DNA of 64,000 bases, from NCBI RefSeq assembly GCF_034006335.1, contig NZ_JAWDIQ010000002.1. One strand, 5' to 3'. Of this stretch, positions 53,942-63,551 are shown piece after piece. The notes below the pieces were generated by a model. It saw nothing but the letters and a program-made list of their open reading frames with translations, did no database searches and had not been told where the DNA came from. Each line of letters begins with the position of its first letter. Position 1 is the first letter of the stretch. The DNA is from Paracerasibacillus soli (GTDB taxonomy: Bacteria > Bacillota > Bacilli > Bacillales > Amphibacillaceae). The translations under genes and the position numbers were made by a program.

Positions 53942-54796
53942 CCATTCAATCATGAGTCCGGTTTTGTCGTCGCTTTTTTTAAATCGTGGATAGTGTTGGC
54001 AGTTGGGATCGTTGTTTTCCAACTGTTGAATTTCTTTACATAGTGCATCTAAGCCGTTTTCAAAGGCAAATGTAGCGGTCTTTTCCCAACTAGTAGCATC
54101 TCCATATGTGACTGGCATAGACAATCCGTCACTTACGAGCAAAATCTTCTTGACTCTTTTTAATGATATTTTCCCACATTCAACATGTTGCATTGCTTCA
54201 GGACTACCGTCAATAATGCCATACCCTTCACTTGTATTTAATTTCAACCTATTGTTCAGTAAAGTTGGTTTGACTTTTTGCATTAATTCAGGGAACGGAG
54301 CGGATGCGTATGCTGCTTTTCCGCGTAAATCCATGAGCGCCTCCATCCCTATTTGGTCAAAATATTGCACGACATCGTATGTAATCGCACGTATATCTCC
54401 ATTTTCATAAAGTAGAAAAATCATACAATCTCCAGCATGAACAAATTGGAATGATGTCATATCAGAGGCAAACTTGATAGCTGCCAATCCTGTTGATCCC
54501 CTTTGTTCTTTCGGAATATCCGTAAGTCTTTGTGCGTATTGATAATGTTTGGAAAAATATGCGAGGTTTTGTTCACTTAGCATTCGATTCGCAGCTTCCA
54601 CAATCTGAAATAACTCGGCAGAAGGCGCTGCATGTGATAATTCTTTTTCCACAGTATGAGATGCGACATAGCCAGGAATTCCTGATATTCCTGTTGCGCC
54701 ATCTAACACAGCATAAATTGCTGCATCTGCATTTATTACATAAGCATCTTCATTTATTTCCTTGTCTCCAATTTGGTGTACATACGTTAATTTCAT
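53939..54796 (-). CDS. PP2C-family serine/threonine phosphatase
   Basis: 285 residues. Metal-binding motifs: GDKEINEDAY, VLDGATG, HAGDCMIFLL and LLVSDGLSMP, in PP2C order. Start at MKLTYVHQ with AGGAG eight bases upstream; an earlier in-frame TTG is not supported. No membrane or sensor domain. It follows the sulfatase operon in the same direction after about 200 bases; a link is uncertain. The stop TGA begins a REP-like repeat. Confidence 0.85.
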   Translation of the reverse strand: MKLTYVHQIGDKEINEDAYVINADAAIYAVLDGATGISGIPGYVASHTVEKELSHAAPSAELFQIVEAANRMLSEQNLAYFSKHYQYAQRLTDIPKEQRGSTGLAAIKFASDMTSFQFVHAGDCMIFLLYENGDIRAITYDVVQYFDQIGMEALMDLRGKAAYASAPFPELMQKVKPTLLNNRLKLNTSEGYGIIDGSPEAMQHVECGKISLKRVKKILLVSDGLSMPVTYGDATSWEKTATFAFENGLDALCKEIQQLENNDPNCQHYPRFKKSDDKTGLMIEW

Positions 54797-55006
54797 CCAT
54801 CCAACTCCTAACACTGTTGTGGCTTTTCCCTTCGCTATTTATAAACGAGAATATTTTTTGAGTAACGGATTTCTTTTTTTAACCCCGAATATAACGTCTG
54901 ATTTGAATGCCGAAAATAATATACATTTCTCGAATACTATCCTATACATATTTACTGGATGAGATTTACGATGCACATGCACGTTCAAACTCATGAAATA
55001 TGTAAA

Positions 55007-56287
55007 CTAGTTAACGACATTTTCACTTAAAAAAGAATGATAATATTCATCAAGTTCAATTGATTTCCCATGATGTAATCTCGATTCTTCCGCAGCAAAT
55101 GCCATCAAATGACTCCAAAGCGATTCCTTCGCTGAAGATACACTTTCTCTTTTCCCCTTATGATCAATATCCGCTAGAAATGAACGCATAATTTTTTCAT
55201 CGCCACCATCGTGACCACTATCAGTTTTAGCAAAATGAATGACCGTTTCTTCTTTCGTTAAAAAGTCAAAGATGGAAATACGGTTGTCCATCATATTCCC
55301 ACGAATTTCTCCCTTTGTTCCCATGATTTGCACCGTTCTCGTCGTATCACGCGTAAATCCACACATACTAAATGTTGCCGTTGCACCATCTTCAAATTCC
55401 ATGTTCACGACTTGATGGTCCACGACATCATTATCCAACTTAAAAACACAGCGCCCATAATTTGTCTCATTTAAAGCCGTTATAATCGCCTCATTTGTAT
55501 CATCTTTGGCAAACTTTCTTGCCCAACCCCTACCTGCTTTACTTAAATAATAACGTCCCGCATGAAAGGGACAATCAAGTGCAACCGGACAACCATCCAG
55601 ACAGCGATCCGCGGCATTTGGAGGTGCATTTTCTTCCTTAAAATGCATCAGTGATCCATACGAACTAACTCGCATACATTTTTTACCCATGACATAATTG
55701 ATAATATCCATATCATGACAAGATTTTTGTAAAATCATAGGACTAGCCTGTTCCTTATTACGCCAATTCCCCCGTACAAAACTATGTGACATATGCATAT
55801 AACCTACGTTTTCATTTAATTGGATTGATGCCACTTCACCAATCGTACCTGCTTGGATAACTTTCCGAATGGATGACCAAAAATCCGTGTACCGTAACAC
55901 GTGACAAATCGTAAACTGTCGATTGTATTTTTGAGATAATCGCTCCATTTCAATACATTCTGTTGGATCTGGAGACATTGGCTTTTCTAGTAACACATGA
56001 TAGCCAAGTTCTAGTGCCTTTTTAGTCGGTTCATAATGTTCCTGATCCATCGTTGTAATAATCGCGATATCAGCTATTCTTTTGTTTCGTTTAAACATGT
56101 CTTGCCATGTATAAAACGTATTTTCCTCAGGTATTTGATGAAGGGATACTAACCTATTTCTTCTCTCTTCCTTCGGTTCTACTACACCAACAATTTTTAG
56201 TTCGTTCGGATATTTTTCAGCATATGGCGCATAAGCCGATCCCCCACGGTCACCAGCTCCTATGATGATAGCCGTTTTAGTTTGCAT
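55007..56287 (-). CDS. Gfo/Idh/MocA-family NAD(P)-dependent sugar oxidoreductase
   Basis: 426 intact residues. IIIGAGDRGGSAYAPYA is the dinucleotide fold, LLEKPMSPDP contains the EKP motif, and the C-terminal domain reads FEDGATATFSMCGFTR. A Cys-rich insert, RCLDGCPVALDCPFHAG, is unusual for the family and could hold a metal. GGGGAG precedes the ATG. It is 42 bases after the FGE gene and would act on a sugar released by the sulfatase or phosphorylase; the substrate is unknown. Confidence 0.85.
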   Translation of the reverse strand: MQTKTAIIIGAGDRGGSAYAPYAEKYPNELKIVGVVEPKEERRNRLVSLHQIPEENTFYTWQDMFKRNKRIADIAIITTMDQEHYEPTKKALELGYHVLLEKPMSPDPTECIEMERLSQKYNRQFTICHVLRYTDFWSSIRKVIQAGTIGEVASIQLNENVGYMHMSHSFVRGNWRNKEQASPMILQKSCHDMDIINYVMGKKCMRVSSYGSLMHFKEENAPPNAADRCLDGCPVALDCPFHAGRYYLSKAGRGWARKFAKDDTNEAIITALNETNYGRCVFKLDNDVVDHQVVNMEFEDGATATFSMCGFTRDTTRTVQIMGTKGEIRGNMMDNRISIFDFLTKEETVIHFAKTDSGHDGGDEKIMRSFLADIDHKGKRESVSSAKESLWSHLMAFAAEESRLHHGKSIELDEYYHSFLSENVVN

Positions 56288-56329
56288 AAATTTCTCCCCT
56301 TTTTCAGCAACTTGTTTTAAACAAAAATA

Positions 56330-57279
56330 TTACCTATCCGCTACACAGCGAAATCCCACATTACTCGCTGAACTATCAGGTGTATTCGATGTACGAGCAG
56401 CCACACGATAACGATTGCAGTAACTATCATGGCATAAAAATGAACCACCACGCATGACTCTTCCCTCGTCATTTTGTGTGACATGACCCGTTTCTTTTCC
56501 AGCAACATATGCTGTTGTAAAAACATCATCACACCACTCCCAAACATTTCCGGCAACATTGTACAATCCATAATCGTTTGGCGGAAATGATGTGGCTGGT
56601 GCTGTACCTACATACCCGTCCTCTTTCGTATTCGTCATAGGGAAATTTCCTTGCCAAATATTACACATATGCTTTCCATTTGGATTTAATTTATCGCCCC
56701 AAGGATAGATTTTTTGTTCCAGTCCGCCTCTTGCAGCATATTCCCATTCCTTTTCTGTAGGAAGTCGTTTGCCCGCCCACTTACAATAGGCAATTGCATC
56801 ATGCCATGAAACGTGAACAACAGGGTGTGCCATCCGATTCTCAATGGTTGAATCCGGTCCTTCCGGTTGTTGCCAATAAGCCCCTTCAACGACCCACCAC
56901 CATGGTGTTTGTTGGGCTTTTTGCGTAACTGTTTTGGCGACTGTCTCGCTTATTAGCAAATAGAAAACAAACGACCACCCATACTGTTCGGCATCTGTTT
57001 GATAACCTGTTGCGTCAACAAATTTTTTAAACTGCGCATTTGTAACGGTGTGGGCATCGATGTAAAAAGGAGCAACAGAAACACGCCTAATTGGTCCCTC
57101 GCCATCACGTGGAAAGCCCTGCTCATCATCTGTTCCCATTAAAAAATCTCCCCCAGAAGAAAAATCATCGCGTGTTCCAAATCTTGATGATGGTCGGATA
57201 CTTTTTGTTTCAGTTTTTCTCGTGTATGTTGCCGCTTTGGTGCACAACAGCTTGAAATGTGCAGCTTCTTTCCATCCAT
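56330..57279 (-). CDS. formylglycine-generating enzyme (aerobic sulfatase maturase), one frameshift
   Basis: About 316 codons. It oxidises the active-site Cys of sulfatases to formylglycine using oxygen and copper. Both catalytic cysteines are in GGSFLCHDSYCNRYR, and TPDSSASNVGFRCVADR closes the fold. GGDFLMGTDDEQGFPRDGEG is the N-terminal FGE motif. The start was moved: ATG at 57279 gives MDGKKLHISSCCAPKRQ, the usual Cys-Cys-Ala-Pro opening, with AAGGTGG upstream. The frame breaks near 57160 in a run of G. It shares an operon with a Cys-type sulfatase at 58523. Confidence 0.9.
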
Positions 57280-57350
57280 GTATACATGCCACCTTCCCCT
57301 AAACTCCATTGCCAACTCATTTTATTACTACGATATATAAAGGATAACCT

Positions 57351-57493
57351 CAATTAGTAGAAGATTCACGCTCCCTCTACTCATTGTTAGTTAAACAAAA
57401 CGGAATTTTCCTAGATGTTGATCCGCTGCCCCCACTATAACCTTTTAAATCTCGATGAACGCTCGAAAAAATAGGAGTCTTACAGCAAGTTCA
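57351..57493. repeat. ~143-bp diverged direct repeat, copy A
   Basis: Begins TCAATTAGTAGAAG, ends GGAGTCTTACAGCAAGTTC. It matches copy B at 58312 in length, ends and several internal blocks (CTTT-ACATCTC-type, near the right end). It lies just 3' of the TauE-type gene. Confidence 0.6.
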
Positions 57494-57516
57494 TTCGAGT
57501 AGTCATACCCGTTCCA

Positions 57517-58273
57517 TTATAGAAGCATCTTAACACCAATCACGATTAATAATATAGATAACAGTTGCATGATCATTTTTCCAGAAATACGTTTAGAAAT
57601 AAACACACCAATTTGTGCACCAATCATAGCACCGGTTCCGCCAAAAAGGCAGCCATCCAGTCTACATTTCCATGATAAATGTGAATCACAACACCTACGA
57701 CAGAATATAAACAGAGAGCAAAAATAGAAGTGGCTGTTGCTCGATGTGGCGCCACTTTAAAAATATAAATCAATACGGGTACCATTAACCAACCTCCACC
57801 TAAACCGAAAAAGGTAGATAAGGTCCCCATAAATATACCAAACAATAATAATGAAGTAACGACGCCTATACCTAGCGGTTCATCATATTGGATTTCATTT
57901 GGCAAAGACTGTCCTTTGCGGTTTTTCACTAATAAAAACAAACCTAAACCGACTAGAACTGTTGCAAACAATGCATAAAATACTGTTGATGAAACATATT
58001 GTGTTAGCTTCGCACCTATAAACGACCCCGGAAAAGCGCCTAAAGAAATGAGCCAAGCTAGTTTATAGTCAATCCGTTTTTGCCGGACGAAACCAGTCAC
58101 GCCAGATAGAGAATTAACTAAAACAATTACTAATCCGGTACCAGCAGCCACATGTGGTGGCAAATGCATAATTAAAAGAAGCGCTGGCACAAAAATAAAT
58201 CCACCACCTGCTCCTACTAAAATTCCATAAGCGCAGAAATTAACCCAATTAAAAGTAATAATACACCTTCCAT
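57517..58273 (-). CDS. TauE/SafE-family sulfite or sulfonate exporter, two frameshifts
   Basis: About 252 codons with seven to eight hydrophobic segments. VGAGGGFIFVPALLLIMHLP and TLSTFFGLGGGWLMVPVLIY are the paired Gly-rich motifs of the family. Breaks near 58228 and 57640; the corrected end is FGGTGAMIGAQIGVFISKRI and then TAA at 57517. It lies between the sulfatase and the FGE gene and could remove sulfite or sulfate released by the sulfatase (inference). Diverged direct repeats flank it. Confidence 0.85.
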
Positions 58274-58311
58274 AGCTGTCACCACTTTTTCTCTGAAATA
58301 AAGTGAAATCT

Positions 58312-58452
58312 CAATCAGTAGGGCATACCGCCTTGGCACTTTTCCTCATGATTGTAAGTTGCATAAATCAAGCTTATCCTTGCTGTTGTTCACCCACTTA
58401 TTATGCTTTACATCTCCTAGCATGCTTGAAATGGAGTCTTACAACAAGTAAT
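58312..58452. repeat. ~141-bp diverged direct repeat, copy B
   Basis: Begins TCAATCAGTAGGGC, ends GGAGTCTTACAACAAGTAA. Same orientation as copy A; it lies between the sulfatase stop and the TauE start. Confidence 0.6.
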
Positions 58453-58522
58453 TCTACGATACATAAACGGCAAATCCTCCTCATGCCAAACATAAGGAGG
58501 TCCCCTAATCGTGCCATATCGC

Positions 58523-59980
58523 TTACTTTTCTATCAAAGTTGGTCGTACTGGTCGGCCAACTATTAATCTATCACCATCGGTATATCCTTCTTCGCGACC
58601 TTTTAGTTCATGTATTAGCTGATTTCTTCTCGTTGTCATTTTCGTTCCATAATTAGCATCATCCGCTAAATTGTGTAATTCATTTGGGTCCTGTACTAAG
58701 TCAAAAAATTGTTCTTCGCCCGTTTGTGAAAACCAAATATATTTTTCTTTTCCGTCCGTAATATAATGATAGCTCTGCTCACCAAATTCATGTTCTCCAT
58801 GAATATAGTCTCGCCACGGTGTGGAAGTACGCTGATCCCATAGTGGTAGCAAACTCTTTCCTTCAACTGTGTCGGGAATTTCAATATTGGCCACATCTAG
58901 TAATGTAGGCATAATATCTCTTAACTCGGTTACTTGGTCTAATTGAATATTTTTTTCCCGCTGTAAGTAATTCCCTGGATCCGCTAATATAAGCGGAACC
59001 TTTGCACTACCCTCGTATGGCAATGTTTTTCTAAATAAATGATGATCGCCTAATAATTCACCATGGTCAGAAACGAATAATATGACTGTGTTGTCATACA
59101 CGCCATACTCCTGCATCGCCATGAAAAATCGGCCAATTTGATGATCAATATGCGTAATTAACGCATAATAAGCAGCTTGCGCTTGCTGTAATCGCCGTTT
59201 CGGTACCTTCCCCTTTGCCGTCACTGGATTAAAGCCGGACTTAGCATCATCATGTTGTTCTGCCCAATCCCCTACTGGCGGATCAGGTAGTTCAAGGTCT
59301 TTGTACATATCATAATATACTTGTGGAGGGTCAAAAGGAGGATGAGGTCGTACATACGACATTTTTAAAAAGAACGGCTTCGTCGGATCACGCCTTCTTA
59401 AAAAATCAATGGCTTGCGTAGTTACCCAATTTGTCGGATGCAACTCCTCCGCAAGTGCCCACGGTCTTGCAACAGTTGACGAGTTACAGTCTAAGCCTAA
59501 ATCAAGCAAATCAACTTGGCTCCCCGCACGTTCTCTTAACCATGGTAAATAATCATCTGTTTGTTCAAATGAGTCTATTGCTTTTGTCTTATGCTTAAAT
59601 CGGTTATAGTGCATATACCCATCATGCAAAACGACGTGATGATACCCACATAAATTTCGGGTTGGATAAACATGCATTTTCCCAATACTTTGCGTATGAT
59701 AACCAGCTTTTGCGAATTCACCAGGCATCGTTACATCATAATCCCAAGGTACCTCGTCTTCATAACCGACACGTCGTGTGGATCTTTGAGACATCCCAGT
59801 TAGCACCGCTGCACGTGCAGGAACACATGATGGGGTAGCGGCATAAGCGCGATTAAACAACACGCCATCCCGCGCCAACTGATCTAAGTTAGGTGTATCC
59901 ACTACTGGGTGATTTAATATGCTTAAACAGTCTGCTCGCATTTGATCAACCATTACTAATAACACATTTGGTCTTTGCAT
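58523..59980 (-). CDS. type I sulfatase (Cys-type, formylglycine-dependent)
   Basis: 485 intact residues. RPNVLLVMVDQMRADCLS holds the first metal Asp pair. The maturation motif is ATPSCVPARAAVLTG (C-x-P-x-R), so Cys is converted to formylglycine. FVSDHGELLGDHHLFRK is the second metal site, and MSYVRPHPPFDPP follows. No signal peptide: it acts in the cytoplasm, so substrates must be small enough to import. GAGGAAG lies seven bases before the ATG at 59980. It is encoded between two different maturases (60016 and 56330). Likely substrates are sulfated mono- or disaccharides given the GH112 neighbour. Confidence 0.92.
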   Translation of the reverse strand: MQRPNVLLVMVDQMRADCLSILNHPVVDTPNLDQLARDGVLFNRAYAATPSCVPARAAVLTGMSQRSTRRVGYEDEVPWDYDVTMPGEFAKAGYHTQSIGKMHVYPTRNLCGYHHVVLHDGYMHYNRFKHKTKAIDSFEQTDDYLPWLRERAGSQVDLLDLGLDCNSSTVARPWALAEELHPTNWVTTQAIDFLRRRDPTKPFFLKMSYVRPHPPFDPPQVYYDMYKDLELPDPPVGDWAEQHDDAKSGFNPVTAKGKVPKRRLQQAQAAYYALITHIDHQIGRFFMAMQEYGVYDNTVILFVSDHGELLGDHHLFRKTLPYEGSAKVPLILADPGNYLQREKNIQLDQVTELRDIMPTLLDVANIEIPDTVEGKSLLPLWDQRTSTPWRDYIHGEHEFGEQSYHYITDGKEKYIWFSQTGEEQFFDLVQDPNELHNLADDANYGTKMTTRRNQLIHELKGREEGYTDGDRLIVGRPVRPTLIEK

Positions 59981-60015
59981 CAAAACACTTCCTCTCCCTC
60001 ATGAAAAATATACAA

Positions 60016-61136
60016 TCAGCCAATTCCTCTTCGCACTTGCTGAGCCAATTCAAACATAGCGGCAACATTTTTTTCAAAAAATGTATAATAAGACTCACAA
60101 TAAACAAATTGTTTCTGACTCGTAGTTGGTGCCAATTGTTTATACCGTTTACAGCCACCACGGCAGAGTGAAACATATTTGCAAGTTTGACATGCATCAC
60201 TTAACGGCTCAGACTCTTTACGAAATGCGGTTGCAACTTCTCCAGTAAACATCTCTTCATAGTCTTTCTCCATTATATTTCCATTTTATACGTATCAAGC
60301 GCATAAAAATCACATGGAAAAACGTCTCCGTTTGCCTCAATTGTAAAATAAGTAGAACACGCACCGGCCATGCTACAATTTTCAGGTTCCTGTCCCATAC
60401 ACATTCCTATAAAGTTATCGAATAAACGGTCACTGATATAATTCCTCGCCAAAATATTTTCCCTATATTTTCGAAATAAAATATGTAGAGCATCAGCATA
60501 TTCTTCCGCACTCATTGAATAGTTGGCTATTTCCTCACCTTCCAGTGGCTCCAAGCAAGGGATAAATTGTACATATTTAAATCCTTGTTTTTGAAAAAAA
60601 TTGTATACTTTCGTAATATGACGCGCCGTATAAGAAGTAAGGACACATAAAATATTAAATGGTACAGAAAATTTCTCGAGCAAGCGAATCGTTTGCATCA
60701 CCCGTTTATGAGTAGGTTTCCCCCGATTCGTTACTCGCCCATAGTCATGAATTTCCTTGGGCCCATCGAGGGAAATTCCAACTAAAAAGTGATTTTCTTT
60801 CAAGAAGGAAATCCACGCTTCATTTAGCGCATATCCATTTGTTTGTAGGGAGTAATGTACAGAAATATGATTCGTGTTGTGCTCCTCCACTTCACGAACA
60901 AATGCTTGAAAGAAGTCTAATCCTGCTAATGTCGGTTCGCCACCTTGAAAGGCAAAAGAAACAACCCTAACATGAGATGCAAAAGCCTTTCGAATGATTT
61001 CCTTTCTAACATGATCACGCATTCTACCAAAACTTTTTACATTTCTATGTTCTGCAACATCATGATAAAAACAATAATGACAACTTAAATTACAGCTTGA
61101 AGATGCTGGTTTGATTAGTATGGATAATGTTTGCAT
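60016..61136 (-). CDS. anaerobic sulfatase-maturating enzyme (radical SAM/SPASM), one frameshift
   Basis: About 373 codons. CNLSCHYCFY is the radical-SAM CX3CX2C cluster site, FAFQGGEPTLAGL and GISLDGPKEIHD follow, and the SPASM cysteines are in CSTYFTIEANGDVFPCDFY and CKYVSLCRGGCKRY. The frame breaks near 60280 in a run of A; one extra A gives TYKNGNIMEKDYEEMF. Start at MQTLSILIKP with AAAGGGG nine bases upstream. It converts the sulfatase Cys to formylglycine without oxygen. It ends 35 bases before the sulfatase gene. Confidence 0.92.
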
Positions 61137-61323
61137 GATGAGCATCCCCTTTAACCAATCTATTTAAAAAAACTGGTGCACGCTTTAAAATGTATGGCTA
61201 GATTTGATACATGTTTTTCGAGTTCGTATTTATTTTATCATTGTGAAAAGCCACATGACATGAATAAGCTAGTCATAGGGTTAAATAACACCTACGACCA
61301 GCTTGGATTTTGTCTTTAGTAAT

Positions 61324-63478
61324 TTAAATATCGAACCATTTATAGCCCATTGGCTGTAATGTTAATGCCTCTTTGATCCATCCGCTTTATAAACTGTCGT
61401 TTGTTGCGTTTCATATGAATTATTAATCACAACAAACTTACCTGCTTCAGGATATGCAGCACATTCGGTTTGCACTGTTGTATGCCATTTTTGCATTATT
61501 GCTTCTTCAGATGCAGCCCAATAAATGGTCCGTAATAACAATCTTGTATTTTCGGGACTATACGGTAACCCAGCAATATAGACAGAGCGTCCTTCGCCAA
61601 ATTCATTAACTGCTACTTTTACGTCTCCTTCTTCCATTGCAAGCACTTTTGTCTCGGCATTTGATTGATATACGTATTTCATACTTTCACCAAAATCAAT
61701 TGGCTCATATTGATCAGCTAAAATAAAATGCGCCTCTTCCGACTGTTTATTATACTTATCTAAACTTAAACTATAGCCAATTTCCTTTTGTACACCTAAT
61801 ACATCTGCTAGTTGGAAAAATTCGCCTTGATGTTCATGTGCAGTCGGCTCGCCGACACCAACAAATCCACCACCTTGATGGACCCATTCCCGAATGGTGC
61901 TTACAACTTGTTCGTCTAACCAAGCCTTATCTCCACTCCATGATGTACCAGCATCACCGGCATTAATAATGACGCCGACATCTTCTGGAATCCCATTTTG
62001 CTTTATATCGTCAAAGCTCATAAATTCTACATCAAACGGCATGCCGCTTAAACTTTCCAAAATACCGTAATAAGAATAGCATTGTTTATACCAAATCGCA
62101 TGGTGCACATGGTGACTCATCCACGTTCTTATTTTCCCCAGCTATTTAATATTGCTACTTTAAATGGCGCTTTATATGAACTCGTTTCCTTAGAATGATC
62201 GTGAATTTCTCTAAATTCATTCGTTATTTCTTCCACACGTTTAACAAAGTCCGGAAAATCTAACGCTAAACTTAAATATCCACCATACCCCATCCGTTGA
62301 ATTGGACTTCTTAAAATAGCCCTTCTCGCTTGCATCCAATTTCTGGTTTGCCTCTCCTACAGGGTCGCCACCCTCTTTAAAAGTATCAGGGAAAAAGTAA
62401 GGTAAAAATCTTCCTTCCGTATATTTTACATGAGGAATATCAGAAATCATTCTAAGCGTTGTTCCATCACCAACTGATCCGACAACTGCATCTAGGCCAA
62501 TATTTTTAAAATACTTGCCATAAGGTTCTGTTCCCGCCCAATGATCACCAAGGAACATCATTGCTTCCTTGCCATATTCATGGATTAAATCAACACATTC
62601 CTTCGCAAGTTCACTCACGAACTGCTGCTGAAAATCCATCCAATCTAAAAATTCTTTACTTGGAGTGCGAAACGGTGAATTATAATAGCCTTGATCAACT
62701 AAATCTTCTGGGCGCAACTTATAGCCTTTTACTTTTTCAAATTCTTGTAATGCTAAAGGACTAACTGTTGCACTATAACCGAACCAATCCACATACTTTT
62801 CCATCGCCAAGTCGTTAAAGACTAATGTAAAGTTATAGAAAAAAAGTTGTAATACGAACAACATCTGTATCTGGATGGTCTTCAAGCCATGTTCGTAATT
62901 TATTTAAAATATATTCTCGGGTTTCTGGATAGTGTGGATCATATGTCATATGGTGTTCCGTATCCCAATTATGTAATGTGGTTATACATATGAACAGGAT
63001 CCCATAGCTGCCAAGCAAGAAAACTTACTGTATAGCGATGCCATTTTTTAGCATTGTCAATCGTGACTTCTTTTGTTTCATCGTGATACGACCAATCTTC
63101 TGGGCTCACGACCTCCCCTGTAGTACGATTGATTACTTCCCACCATTCCTTTGGATCATGGTCTGTATCTGGCTTCACCTGTTGATCAAAGTATCCCTTC
63201 ATAATCGGAATGACGACCTTTTCTGTATGCGCTGTGACATGCTCTGACATGAGGTAAAAGTGCTGCAATTGATCAAGGTTAGCTTTTGCCCATTCCTGGT
63301 CACCGCGAGTGAAAAATAACTTCGAATATACCTTATCTGTCATCCCCATAATTTCTTTTGTTAATTTTGTACCATCAGAATCACGAACAGCATCCGCTCC
63401 CCACTGGTCGACAAGTCGGGAAATTTCCTTTTCCAAACCCTCCTCAGCTGGTAATGTCACTCTTCCTTTTTTAAGCAT
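61324..63478 (-). CDS. 1,3-beta-galactosyl-N-acetylhexosamine phosphorylase (GH112), about five frameshifts
   Basis: About 718 codons. It phosphorolyses galacto-N-biose or lacto-N-biose to galactose 1-phosphate and a HexNAc, a step in use of mucin and milk glycans. GRVTLPAEEGLEKEI, WGADAVRDSDGTKLTKEI, WDTEHHMTYD, DHWAGTEPYGKYF and RRAILRSPIQRMGYGGYL match the family through its length. Breaks near 62985, 62850, 62338, 62135 and 61375 are each one base; the corrected end is IKEALTLQPMGYKWFDI. GGAGG precedes the ATG. It is followed by the maturase and sulfatase genes. Confidence 0.87.
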
Positions 63479-63551
63479 AATATTTTCCTCCTGTAATCCA
63501 TGTATGATGTATCACTTTTATTCGTCCATTTCTCATGCCGTTATAATATCT

